Positions 1 to 12,800 of a stretch of DNA of 64,000 nucleotides are shown here, in pieces. The notes under the pieces are model-generated. The model worked only from the letters and a program-made list of their open reading frames with translations, was not told the DNA's origin and did no database searches. The translations under genes were made by a program, and so were the position numbers. Location: positions 1 to 64,000 of the forward strand of contig WPIO01000329.1 of NCBI GenBank assembly GCA_009760855.2. The letters run 5' to 3'. Numbering within the stretch: the first letter of the stretch is position 1; every line of letters begins with the position of its first letter. The DNA is from Cristatella mucedo (Eukaryota > Bryozoa > Phylactolaemata > Cristatellidae).

Positions 1-2998
1 TACATTGTATAATCATAGAAACCTATCACTTAGGTCATAACCCGATAATAGGGGCTCGATTGAACTGACTAATTACCTCTTAAGCTACGAACTAAACAAA
101 CTGCATCCATCCTCTACCCGAAAACCTTTTAAGCCTACCATACTAGGTAATTTATACAATTTCCCGTGTCTGAAAAGTTGCTCGCTTTGGGGGGTTATTT
201 TCAGAACGTGTTAATGTTATATTGACTTGCAATAGATGCATGAATAAAAATCTAAAGTTACTTCTACACTGAAGTTATGGCATTCTATTCTGTTTGCATT
301 CGTCCTATAATAATCTTTGAAAAAACCGCAAAAAGCCAGAGTCCATAGTAAGGCTAATATTGCATAAAACCGTCAAAGACAATGGTTTCTCGCTTGCCAA
401 TGCCACGAACTAAAAAGTCCCTGACTTTAGCTACAGTCTGCATTGGGGCTTGTCATTACGTTACAATGAACAGAGATAGCTTTTATTAGAATGCCATGCC
501 CAATTGACTTACTGATGGAAACTTTCTCGACAGTCTAATTGTATTCAATGATGCCCATCACAGCTAGCTTGCGACAACTGCCCTCTTCAAGAATCTTCGG
601 CACCACAAAAAAGCAAGTGAAAACGGGCCATTAAGTTTGCAAGCGACCATCACTGTCGTTTTTATCAGCCGCACTTTTAAGTAGACACTGTCGAAATTGC
701 GAGATCGCTGACATACATTACGCCTAGCAAGGCCGACTCTTAATCTCCAGCTCATACAAACTGAAAATGGCAGATAGTTATAGCAGAAGTCAATAGGAAA
801 CGGCCTAGCATAGGTATAAAATATTACTATTCTAAAGTATCGCGGTTCAGACGAAATCTAATAATGCGATTTGGTGCTGCCTACCGCGATATTGCTTACT
901 TGCAGAATCGCTCGCCTTGACATAGGAATCGTTGAGAGTGAGCTCCACAGACTAACGACCAGCCCGACTCAGCGGAAGCTCAGCGAAAGCTGCCATCAAA
1001 CATTCAGTCCCCATATCGCTCTTGAGCGAAGAAACTGTAATGACCCGCACAATTTATGCCGACCCAAGATATTAAATATAGTGCCACGAGAAGCAGCCCC
1101 TAAAATGGCGTCCATATTGCTATCATAGTTACGATCAGCATCCAAAGCTGAGGCTGCCGCTAACAGTTTCCACATAGAAACCGTTATGTCAACCTATTGA
1201 CCAATAATATGAATCAGCTAATCCATGTTTTTTGTTACTGGGTGACTCAACAGCTATGTTTGTAAAGTGCATCTTGCAGCAGCCTTGCTAGAGACAGCAA
1301 CTGAAAACTAAAATAGTAAGAGACATTGAAGCTGATAAACAGATTGCCCGTCTGCCCCTATTAAAATGCCCCTGCAAACAGTGCATCTGTTGCCAACAGC
1401 TTCGAAGAAGCGGGCCCCCTTTATCGTTTTTCTTTCACTGGTGAGGTTACTATCGCCAGACAACTTATTTCTTTTTTTTATGTAACTGACCACATCATGG
1501 ACAGAGGCCCATACCAACATTGGCCGGCGCCCCGCAATCATGCGAACGAAATTTTATATCTGTTATACCAAAAACGGCACCCGAATAATCTCTCCGCCCC
1601 CCCGAGAATTCTCTTCGAGCAAATATAAGATCCGTTTTTCGTTTATGGAGCACCTTGATCGAGGCGTAGCTGACGCAGAAATTAATCTGCAGGCCTTAAT
1701 CCTTTTTTATGCGCGCATAATTTTACGTATCGTTCAGACTCCAACATGAATACTAGCTCACTGTCTGCATACAAGCAGCCACGCTGGCATTATGATACAG
1801 CAAGCCCTCAACAGCAGCAAATCCACTTACATACTTCCTAATAAACAGCTAAAGATTGGTGCAAAGCAGCCGGCCGTGCACCCATTGACAATAGTAAGTT
1901 ATTTTACAATGAGCCGCCGCCCCATTTTACATCGGGCTTATTTGCCACGTAGCCCCGAGCCAAGCAGCACTATCTGGAACGCAACTCGATGCCTCTCAAC
2001 CTTGCATAGTATGTTCTGCTTATATGCGCCTACTATCACCACTCATTCTTTCAGGTTAAAGCCCTTTAGCCTGTTTCCAAAGCAAATAAAATGAAAACCC
2101 AGACCACTTGACTAAAGATACGAGCCCATTGATATTTCTCACACTATGGCATGATCCGCGCGAATCTGAGCATTCAGCAATTTAGGATATACTTGTACAT
2201 TTAAGACAATCATAAAGGTGCGACAGAAAATCCGAGAGGTTATTCGACAATCGAGAGTGCCTAATGCTCTACCTACTTGTTCAAGCAGCACTATATCCTT
2301 AGCAGCTCTTTGAAAATTGTTAGTTACGAAACATCTCAATCTGCATTGGACGATGTGTGCACCCCAGCTGAGTCTATAATCTTGAAAGAGTGACTCGCAG
2401 CAAGCCGAATTACTAACTGCTGGCCTGTAGTAAGGTAGTCGGCTGGTCAGTGCGCATAGCTGCTTAACAAACCATTCAGCTGCGCTACAGCTTGGATGAT
2501 CTTACCGGCCCCTTTAAAGCAATATACATTGCTAGCTAGACGCTACATAGCAGAGGTCACTCAGCTACTTTTATCTTACTATAACTATTAGATGCAGCCA
2601 TATCTTATTTTAGGACAAAGAATCTCGATCAGCCAGAGCTGCCACTTTGTTAAGTGTAAGTATGCGAAAACTAAGATTGCCAAGTTAATGCCCAAAAGCT
2701 CAATCCCTACAGTGCCACGGATGAGTCAACCCTATAATTTAAAAATATAAATGGAGCCCATAACCCAAATGCCTTAGCCTATCTGCGTCCCTTACACTGT
2801 TCACAAACTCTCTAAGCTAATAATTCGACCAGATATAATTTATGTAGTAAGAGCTTTCTATAGTCTCGTCTACGGCAAGACGAGTCTTGCGCACCTTAAC
2901 CATGCTAGTATGCATATCGAAGTGGCATTTGTGCAGTAAAGACTAGAAATACTAACTAAATACACTCCAATTACACGATAGGAAATAATTTCCGATAC
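1..2998. other. Anonymous sequence, no gene recognised
   Basis: Short open frames only, none with recognisable domains or paired splice sites. Around 890-1050 a stretch containing GTGAGCTCCACAGACTA resembles the minus-strand body of LINE family B seen near 21,740, so it may be a very old LINE B fragment. Nothing else can be supported here. Confidence 0.5.
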
Positions 2999-3084
2999 TC
3001 TTCTCTCTACTCTAACCCCCTCTATCCTATCTACTCTACCCCTAACTTCTCCTCTCTCTCATCTCTCTCATGCTCTCGCACTGC
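2999..3084. repeat. Pyrimidine-rich (CT) tract
   Basis: About 85 bases made almost entirely of C and T on the plus strand, with CTCTCT and CCCCT runs. This is simple low-complexity sequence. It is not followed by an obvious exon, so I do not read it as a splice acceptor tract. Confidence 0.75.
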
Positions 3085-5690
3085 CTGCGCATAAAAGAAG
3101 ACAATTATTAATTGGGATCATGACTAAAATATGAATGATGTGCAGCCCATGACAGCTTATATAAGCTAAGGCCATATTTTGTAATAGACCCTACCTGTTA
3201 CTACACAAGCATTGGCATCTAGGCCAAAAAATATTCTTGAGGGCCCATAGAATTTGAAGATGTAGACCTAGAATCAACTACATCAAAGACTGCGTGAGAA
3301 AACAATATGATAAGTAACATAAGGATCCTCATTCTAAGCCATAAGTATTGAAAGACCACCACAGCTGTCGCTTATGCCATGCACCATATTATTTGATATG
3401 GATAATCATATACAAATGCAAATATGTCTCCAGCTAGAGCATGGTACTTATTTCACAATGTTTCAGGGACAAAGCGAATGCTTGTGCCCAAAGCCTTCGC
3501 ACAATTTGTCAACGTGTCGTTATCAATCTTGCACAAAATGCGTCTTATCCAGTGCTAAGGACCGGTAAGACAAAAGATGAAGCTATTTCCTTAATCAAGA
3601 CTGCGACTTGGAATATTCTCACAGAGATTGACGACCAGGGTCAGTAATCGCCAACATCAATGCACTAAATAGTCCATCGAAGGCAAATATGCAAGATACT
3701 GGTAAGCGTCGCTACCAAGAGCATCACTAACAAAGACCAAGTCTAGCCTTCTATAGAAAACATTGCTTGATCATCAGATGCACAATCCATACATAAAAAT
3801 ACTTTATGTCGACAATAAAAATCCCCACAAACCTAGGTCCAGATTATTAGCCCTCCTTACGCTGTAGATCCTCTGCTGATGATACTAAGCCGCATGCCTT
3901 CTCTCGATTGCTTGTGCAGAAAGCAATAGACAAGATCTGACCATGGTGCATGCTGCTTGGGGCAAAATAGCATTTGTATAGGCTGACGCTGCGTTCTGTG
4001 CATTCAGCCCAAACGTCATTATTCATCATTTTGTTTGTTTTTCAAGGGGCATAATTTTAGCTTCGGGGCCTGTGTCGCAATTGGGATTTCGCTTGGGGCA
4101 AGGCAAATAGAAAAGGCGAACCAAATAGTAATAGATTAGAGCGTCTGAGTGTGGGGGGCTTCTATGCAAGTGTCATTAGTTATAATTTATATTATAAGTC
4201 ATTCATATTCAAAGTCATGTCTAGGCCTCTATGAAGATGCTGTTCAGGCTTGAATTTTGGGTACTAATCTAGGAGTTTTTGTAGTAGGTTTGTAAGGCCT
4301 AATTACTTACTATGTGAATTAGTCTGTGCCTTCGTCTTTTGAATATAATTAGTACAAGGCAGGGTCATGTTTATAAGTTGATGAGTGGCATTCATTTCTG
4401 CGTGTTTGTCCTCCCTTCAGTATATTTCATTGACTATACTGATATTACCAGGGCCAGATGTTTCATTGTAAGACTCCACTTCTAACAGCAAACTTTAAGA
4501 ATTGCAATTAACTGCCATACCATATAAATAGCGCATAAATTAGAATTTCACTGTATAATGCCTAATTACAAGTGGCAAATTTAGTTTTACGGGTAAACCC
4601 GCTCTGGACGAGCAACGTCGACGCGCTTATGGGCACACATTGGTCTGTGCTGGGCTTGGTTTGCTGCTGGCGCAAGGAGCTAGTGTCCTTTAGCACTTGT
4701 CCAGGGCAAAGAATAACTACTAATACACGAGGGGCGTAGTAGTATATAGTTTAGTATAGCAGAGTAAGGGGGCGCCTGTACTGTTTTCACTAAATCTAGG
4801 TTGATAATAAAACGTAGGGGCTAGGTGAGTAAATCTGCTCTCAAAGATGCTTGTCTTTTGCGGCATAAAGCACTTAGGCATTATGCTGTAGAGGAGCGCA
4901 TCATCGTCATGAACTAGTTTTAGGGGCATGCTCAATGGCGCAAACACGTGTGAACATGATTAGAGGCGCACATGAGCGTTCATGCTTACACGTGTGGTTT
5001 ACGGCCCTGTTCAGCACGCAAATGCCTTCAGCAGGACTAAAAATCACACTAAGCGAATCACGTGACAGGCCGGCAAATTCTGAAGTAACATGTCATTCAC
5101 TTTTAAGCTTTTTAATTTTTAATCGGTTGAACCGCAAACAGAAAAAAAAGAACTTGGCCTAGTCGAATTAAAACAGGGGCCAGCATGATGCACTATTTGT
5201 TAGGGGTGGAGTATAATCTTTGATAATAACAACACATTATACAGCGCAAGCTGATTTGCTGCAGAACTAGTAGTATTATTTTTTAGTTAAAGAAGCATAG
5301 CAGATTACGGATCGAGCCATGGTCTTAGTTAAATGTTAAGTACTAATTTAGTTAACATGCCTTTAATTTATTTCTAAAGGCTGAAACTTCGCAGTCTGAT
5401 TGTCCGTCTTTTTTTTTAATGTATTTTTTTATTTGTATTCTATTCTCATGGTTATTCCTAATATAGTTCTATGTTGAATGCTGCGTCTAAGTACAAGGCT
5501 ACGATGAATTAGCGATACAAAGAATTGCATATTTCAATAGCACTCGTTAGGCCTTTTACTAAAGCTTGTGTTGGTAAATTAAAGGTTTATATTGGCAAAT
5601 AAGTAGAAAATTCGACTAATCATTATTTTAAAGACATAAACGATTAGACCATAATTATATGCAATACTATTGTTTAAGATTATCCCTATA
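3085..5690. other. Anonymous sequence, no gene recognised
   Basis: No domain-bearing frame. It holds one imperfect inverted repeat (4942-4959 against 4980-5000, with ACACGTGT cores in both arms), which is probably incidental. Confidence 0.5.
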
Positions 5691-5707
5691 GGGGGGGGGG
5701 GGGGGGG
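5691..5707 (+). repeat. Poly(G) run of 17
   Basis: Seventeen consecutive G residues on the plus strand. Such a homopolymer is prone to sequencing error and to G-quadruplex formation. No associated gene is visible. Confidence 0.9.
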
Positions 5708-6544
5708 AAATGATAACTCTTAAGAAAAATGCCTGACAAATGACTATTATTGGGCTGTTTAGAAATATCAATGCCTATTACTAAGCTATCCTCTTCAAGA
5801 TTGCAATCACAATATCGTGGCAGCGTAGTAAACAATGAAACGACCACTCTTGAGAATGTTGGCACTCAGTATATTAACTTTTGATCGGCTCAAGAACAAT
5901 CTAAGGCCCGTGGTCTTGCTGGGAAATATTATAAATTCAGTCATTCCATGGTATCATCACCAATTATATATGCGAAAAGGGCTAGACTGAAAATATAGAA
6001 ATCAGGTACATCAACTGTTGGATCTAATAACATAAGTGTCTGTTATGGAGGGCTATGTCATAAAGGTTTCAGTTAAAGCAATCTCTATTCACTTGGCACT
6101 TATCAGAGCGGCAGAATCAGCTCTTTCTGGATATATTGCATTTTTGTGATTAGCCTACATCATTATATTATTGCCTGGCATAATCTTTATTTGTATTCTA
6201 GGACGGCATTCCATAATAGGTCGGATTTAAGATTACCGAATCAAGGTAATTATTATTCTCTTTCGTGGTGCTTTCCTATAACTACCGTAACTATAGCTGT
6301 ATTTCAGATTTAGTGGTTAGTGGTGCGGGCTATTTAAAAGCAAATTATATTCGCATAATTTGTACTGTAAGGGTCATTTCGCCCTTTCCCTCGTTTATGT
6401 CAAATATTTTAAGTAACATTGTAGACACATTTAAAACTAATTTTTGGAACTTTATTTTTGAAGCACATTGTCTAGTGTGTTGTGCAGCATTAAGAAGGCT
6501 ATTTCAAGTCCTTCTGGAGGTTACAGATGAGATACACACATTTA

Positions 6545-6620
6545 TACATACATACATACATACATACATACATACATACATACATGCATACATACATACA
6601 TACATACATACATACATACT
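6545..6620 (+). repeat. (TACA)n microsatellite
   Basis: Nearly pure TACA tetranucleotide repeat, about 19 units, with one TGCA interruption near 6584. In one frame it gives an artefactual isoleucine-histidine-threonine-tyrosine repeat, which explains the long but meaningless open frame across it. Confidence 0.95.
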
Positions 6621-8251
6621 AATCCACATCATTCTTCCTTTAAAGCATATGTGGTTGAAAATAAGTTAGTTATTTGAGGTGACAACATATGTGTTGTGGC
6701 TATATTTTATATTGTCCTGGGTAACTATCCATTGTCTTGTTGTGGATACCAATCATATGTCATCAAAGCAGGATAATAGGGCACTCAGTTTTACCAGCTA
6801 GCGATGACCAAGACTGGACTGACACCTATCTTAAAGTAAAGATCATTTGCTGTACCAACCATTGCAGTCTTTTCTTCCTACATCGTTTGACAAAATAATG
6901 GAAAAGTGTCAGTTGTAAATCACTTCACGTTCCTTTATATTGCATTAGATGTCCCTCAAACCCTCAATCAGCTCTGAGGAAACAACTTGATTAACTATAA
7001 AGATCACTTTATAATACTGTTTCTAGATGTGTGAATTTAAAACAGGAAGGCTTAGTCAGATTCAGCAATCACACAGCACATTTTTGGGTTCCATGAAGAT
7101 ATCTTCAAAATTGTACATACTACAAGATATCCTTATGGATTAAAATCATTAGTCTACTAGTCATGGAGACAGAAAAAGATGGATAAGAACTGTGGGATGA
7201 GTTGCGAGTCTTCGCCAGGAAGCTTACTGAGACTGTGAATTCCCAAGAGCATTGCAATTTTTCCATCGAAACTGATAAAATATGTCCTAAACTTTCAGTT
7301 GCACTTCCTTAGCCGGTGCCAATTCAGTTATCAGTGGACAGAAAATTTTTCAAAAATAAAAATGACAAAATATCCTCGTTCACAAAGCCGATAAAGACTT
7401 CTCGACTTGGCATAGTTTCCGAGCGTCAGCTGTAGAATCTTCTCTCGACATTATAAAAATGCCTGCAAGTTTCCAAAACAAAACAATAACTAAATTTTGA
7501 AAAATTTTGACTTTTATAGATTACTGCATTCACATGTAATATTTCTCGTGAATCTTATGATTATATTTTTGCACTTTGTTAATGGGTTTTTATTTCTAGA
7601 TTGCAGTCATGAGGGAATGAGCATGACTGGGAATAAGGCTTCAGATATCTGATCTCATTTGGCCGCAAAATAGTGCAGTAAACCTGGTGATTTTAACATT
7701 AATTTGACTTTCATCATTCACTTATAATTTCTCCACAGGATGACTATTTTTCTCTTGAGGCTCCTGTACATCACCTTGCTCACATCAAGGTCCAAACACT
7801 CGACAAATTATTTTCTACAGCCGCATGTTATCATATTAAGCAAGAAGATCGGTCGATCGGCAAGATAGCAGCCACTCAACGCTTGCTGACAGATCAGAAT
7901 GCAGTGTTCCTGCTGCCGAGATAAGACCATAGCCAATCTGAGCGACAGATAACCAACAGACGCCAGGAATTATATTGCCAAGCGTACAAGCATCGCATGC
8001 ATCAAGTGTATTTATATTGTTATCACTCCTCTATGGGGTTTACGTGTCCACGTTCTCTAGCCCAGATAAAATTACTAATTTTCTTACAGTCACCAGAATC
8101 GCATAATTGGTAGAACCGTTGGCCTTCGGCCAATAATTACAGTGGCACACATGCCCTTTTAGTAAGTCTCAACTTATATCCTTGTTGCAATCTGAGTGCT
8201 CCACTGCTGCATGTCTATCTATCAATCTACTTCCCAATAATGGCAGACGCT
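6621..8251. other. Anonymous AT-rich sequence
   Basis: No open frame with recognisable domains and no repeat family identified by eye. Confidence 0.5.
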
Positions 8252-8400
8252 GCCGAGCTGGTTTGGTCAGCGGTTAGGTGTTCACCCAAGGTCTGGCTGA
8301 GGTTATGGGCTCCCGAGCTCCGAGTCATATGTGAAGAACCTGAATGGAGATTTAGTTCTCCTGGGGCATATACAAATTAATTGCATTTATTTATATTTCA
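8252..8400 (+). mobile_element. tRNA-derived SINE, copy 1
   Basis: The head (GCCGAGCTGGTTTGGTCAGC) resembles a polymerase III A box, and GGTTATGGGCTCCCG about 40 bases on resembles a degenerate B box. The body ends in GAGATTTAGTTCTCCTGGGG and then an AT-rich tail. Similar copies lie at 25,639 and 59,183 (plus) and near 48,190 (minus). SINEs are non-coding and rely on LINE enzymes; the 3' end here resembles that of LINE family A. Confidence 0.65.
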
Positions 8401-8899
8401 AGGTTACGCTCACCAACTTCATATGTTTGTGCCTGAAACTGACTTCAGAAAGTTCCTGGAGAGACCTGCCATTAGATAAGCTCTCTTGGCCGGAAAGTCA
8501 TCAATAAGAAGCCTTCAAACATCCTTTGAGCAGCATGTAAAACGACTATATAAATGCACCCTTTGGTTGCGGCATGAGTTGCAACCCTATGAGTTTTCCT
8601 GTGTGTTATGCATGTCATCATAGTTATGTGCATACTAATGTTGATCTGTATATGATAAGAGCGCAAAGTATTAAATTAGAAAACTCATACAAGGTTAAAT
8701 GACAAGCAAAAATGGCTATTTGTCCAGCGTACTAGAGGCGCAGCATAGACTGCTTTAACCAAGCTCGTTTGATGGAAGCCATACTAGCTGGTTAGGTACA
8801 TACTCAGCAAGATTTATAAAGATCAGGAGAATCGGCGAAGTAATAAATCAGAAGGAAAAAAAGTTAAAAGAATAATGACCAGATAGTAAGGTTTATACT

Positions 8900-9870
8900 C
8901 TTCCTCTTGCTGATATGATTCTCAATCCGCATTCTCGGCTTTCACTTCTATGCAGACGACACTCAGTTGTACCTATATCTTTGAGCTTTCCCGAGCATCT
9001 CGGAATTCTATTAACTCCTGGCTGCATGTAGTGATGACATCGGCATATGGATGGCCAGCAAATGTTCTTCAATTGAATAATGATAAAGCTAACTTACTAT
9101 TGGGCAAACCAAGTCTGATAACGAAATTGTAAAGCATGAAGCTCAAATCAGCTCTACCAGCATATCTCCAGTTCAATCTGCACGAAATCTGGGTGTCAGG
9201 TGCTTCAATGTTAGCATTTGGGGGACTACATCAACTCCCGAATTATGTCTGCCCTATTTTCCATAATATTGCTAAAACTAAGACCTGTTTAGACAGGGTT
9301 ATCATCCATGTTTGTCTGGCCATGTGTGTATCGTCTTAAATTTCTTCCAACACTGCTGGTCTGCTGACAGGTGCAATCAGAATGCTTAAACCTGGTGCAA
9401 ACTCTGCAGCTAGGCTTGTCTGTCGTGAGTGTCGCAGTTCCCAAATCAATCCACTTTTTTTCCATGCACGGGCTCCCAGTCAAGCAATGCATCGACTTTA
9501 AAGGTTTTGTCACTCACTGTTAGGTCCCTTCATTATTTGGCTCCAACCTACCAATTAGATTTACTACTCCACCAGCCAAAAGCATACCAGTTGCTTTTAG
9601 GACTCTGGTATTTACCTATACCTCGTATAAATTCCAAATCCTTTGGAGACCGTGCCTTTACTTCCCATGCTCCCAATGCCCAGTACTCATTCCAGACTTT
9701 CGTCACGCCCTATCCTGACTTGGTCACATTTCAAAAAGAAACTAAAAACGCACCTATTCATAATAGCATTTAGTGGGTCCCTGTGATTCGTTCTTTATGT
9801 GCTTATGGGTGCTGACACCGTGATAATACACTTAATACAAGTATATTATCCTATATGATTATTATTATAC
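8900..9870 (+). mobile_element. LINE family A fragment: RT catalytic motif to 3' region
   Basis: A decayed non-LTR retrotransposon of CR1/L2 type. The reverse transcriptase catalytic box reads FHFYADDTQLY (YADD part at 8949-8972). Further on are the usual C-terminal phrases in shifting frames: LNNDKANLL near 9075, a segment with LAPTYQLDLL near 9540, and the terminal TFQKETKNAPIHNS near 9730, followed by the family's GTGGGTCCCTGTGATTCG 3' segment. Stops and frame changes show it is dead. The YADD aspartates coordinate metal in the polymerase site of active relatives. Confidence 0.85.
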
Positions 9871-12800
9871 TTGTGGTTGTAGCAGAACGGTGGATCTCCC
9901 TCAGGGAAACAGTACGATTGGAGAACACCTAGCACAGCTTACACGGAACAATCTTAGAGAAGAGAAGCACTATATGAATGCAAGTGTAATGTATGGACAG
10001 AGGTGAAATCCCAAATGTTATTATGACCCTCCAGACTGAGACGGCTGTTTACGGGACCACCTTGAACATCTATTGGAATTGAAGGCTGAGAATTGGCCTA
10101 GTTAAAGTGCTTTCAGGGCGCGCTGTTGGGGAGCTCCTCTTCGTGTTTCTTAACCCGTTTAAAGTGCTAGTTGTGGTATTCGTGTAAGCTGATGAGAATC
10201 TGGGGTTTTAATGGAGAACTGTCACTCTCAGATACCTGACCCTCTTGGAAACCCAGCACTAGTTCACCACTAGTTCACTCGTTTTTTTAGGTGGAGTACC
10301 AGTGGAGCGGTACATGAGGATCCACGAGTGGCTAGATATTGATCAGTTTGCATCCACTGGCGCCACGTCCCCATCATTGTTGACTGGTTGGTAAGGGTGG
10401 TACAAAAAGGAACAAATAGACACTAGTAAGCTGATCCAGGAGTTTGAAAAACTTCCCAGTCCACATTTGGTTTGACCACAACTAGTAAGTTTATTTTATC
10501 ATCTTTCTATTGACTATTCTAGACTATTTTTATTATTTTCGACCACTTTCCGTAGAGGACTTGCTCACTTTTTAATCTGTTCAGCACCTATAGGATATGC
10601 ACCTAGAAAGAATTATGGCTAACAGCAGCAGATGAAATTAAACAGCAACAACAGTAACAAAGTTACAGATCTGAGCGAAGCTTACAGTGAGCCTGGGCCA
10701 TTTGCTTACTTAAATGACTCATTATGGAAATGGAACTAGGCTGCCATGTCCATCAACTATACTCAGGCTAGATGAGGAACTCGAGAAAACAATCCTGTGG
10801 AATCCCCACTTAGTTCTTTGTTATTCTGGTATTATGAGACTAGCGGCAGGTGCCCCCGGCAGGTTGTACTCGTGTCACAGCACTAACATGCCTTTGCATA
10901 TGGACATGCATGGCTGTCGCTCAAGCTTGCATCAAGCGGATGAAATAATCTTTGACTGACATTCCCATCCCGGAAAATAATAAAAAATAGCCAACCTCTT
11001 TAGCGGTAACAAATGTTTATAGTAAACGGAATTTAGCAAAGCACGTCAAATGATGCAGCTGTCACTTAACCTCCCAGCTCTTTTTTATTTCAGATGGAGC
11101 TCTTTCTTGCTTTATACATTTTTTCCACTATGTCAGAAGGCTTTATTTACATGCTACATCAGCAACCTACTGAGGTCTTTCATCGATGCTTTCTACTGCT
11201 GCCTGTCATCATTAGCCCTTCTGTTTGAGCACCATCCGGATTTTCTTGCGATGTGAATACCCATGAAGCTATGACAAGCAGGACACTATATTAGCGTTCA
11301 CCAATAAATAAGCAACTTAACAACACTGAAATTACAACGCTTGGTTTGCAGTAGACATAAGAAAATGAGTGCTAAGGGCAGGAGTTTGTTTCGCTTCGAC
11401 TGTTGGGCTTTTTTCCTTCGACTGTGGAAACAGTTTCTGATAGTGCTTAGAAGTGACCCAGCAGGGTCTGCTGCTACTGCTCAGATTCACCCACGAGGAA
11501 GCAGCAGACCAGAAATCTTACAACCTGCCTACTAGGCCTGGTGGCTGGGCACAGATGGGGCCATATAATCTGTTCAGTGTCGCTAACCAAATTAGAACTA
11601 ATTCAGGCATGCACTACCAGCAACCTGGGGTAATTATGTGTACCCATGGCACAACACCAGCTTATTCACCACAGATTTGGCTATGCTATTTGACAACCAC
11701 TGTTTCCCAATAACACCTAGAAGCATTCTCAAAGTAACCCAAATTTAGTGCATGACTAAGGCTACTTCTTCAATCAGAACCCTGATTTGCCGACACTCTT
11801 TGATGGATTGAGTCTATGCCNATGGGCTGCAGCTCATCTCTAATGATTGTGCTAGCACTCTGAAGGCTGACGGCATCTGGCACTTCCTTAGGGCAATGTA
11901 TCACCTCACAGCTATAGACTAGCTTAGAGCTTTGTGCAAACCTTCGAGCTGGCATATGCAACTGGTGCAGGCGATCCACAGTGGCAGGCGAAACCAGTCC
12001 CTGCTAAAATTACAGCTCTTCTGAGAATGCAATGACTGGGTTCACATCATTGCAATTACTACTATTCCGAAACTGGCATGCAAGCCTGAACCTGCTTTGC
12101 TGTGCCACTGAAGGGTACTGTCATCACTCATCTCTAACTATGCCTCTCAGATGTGAAAATGGAGACGTCGTTTGGTACATGGATCATCATAACATGACAA
12201 CAATGTTATCTCTATGAACAAATTAAGATAACCAAGCACTGTCTGATGCACACGGTCGAGCAAAAGATGTTGTTGACAGCATAATTCGTCATCATCAAAA
12301 CCACCNAATAATAATGGTGCAGCTGTGGCAAAAGCTACTCACTAATTAGCCATGGCCCAGTTCTTGCAGCAGGGAGTACCGTGGTGCATACTAATTAACC
12401 TTGTTACTTGTGATGCTCATGGTTTTTGTTTTGCAGGCCATCCACGAGAGCCCTTGTGACACATTTTGATAGTAAATACCTTGAAGGTCGGGAGCTAAAT
12501 TCATCTAAAATAGCCGTGCCATCAACTCAAACTTATATGCACAGTACACCTACCTACCCATGGGACTATTACCGTGTAACCGGTGCTTTATCGGCCCACT
12601 GGTGGGAAACAGAATGCATTGGGCCCTCCAGATTTGCTCAGCAAACCGCCCCCTTCTGGCCGATAACAGCAAACCTATATTTGGCATGCTTAGTGGTTCT
12701 TCAGCTAGTAGGGTTGCCCTCTGCAGCAGTTTTCTGGTTCTGAAATAAATGCTTGTATTTTTCTGTGCACGACTGCTCCCACACAAACATAATACAGTTT

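Noticed and set aside
6265-6669. 134-codon plus frame
   Set aside because: Its second half is the TACA microsatellite and the first half shows no domain.
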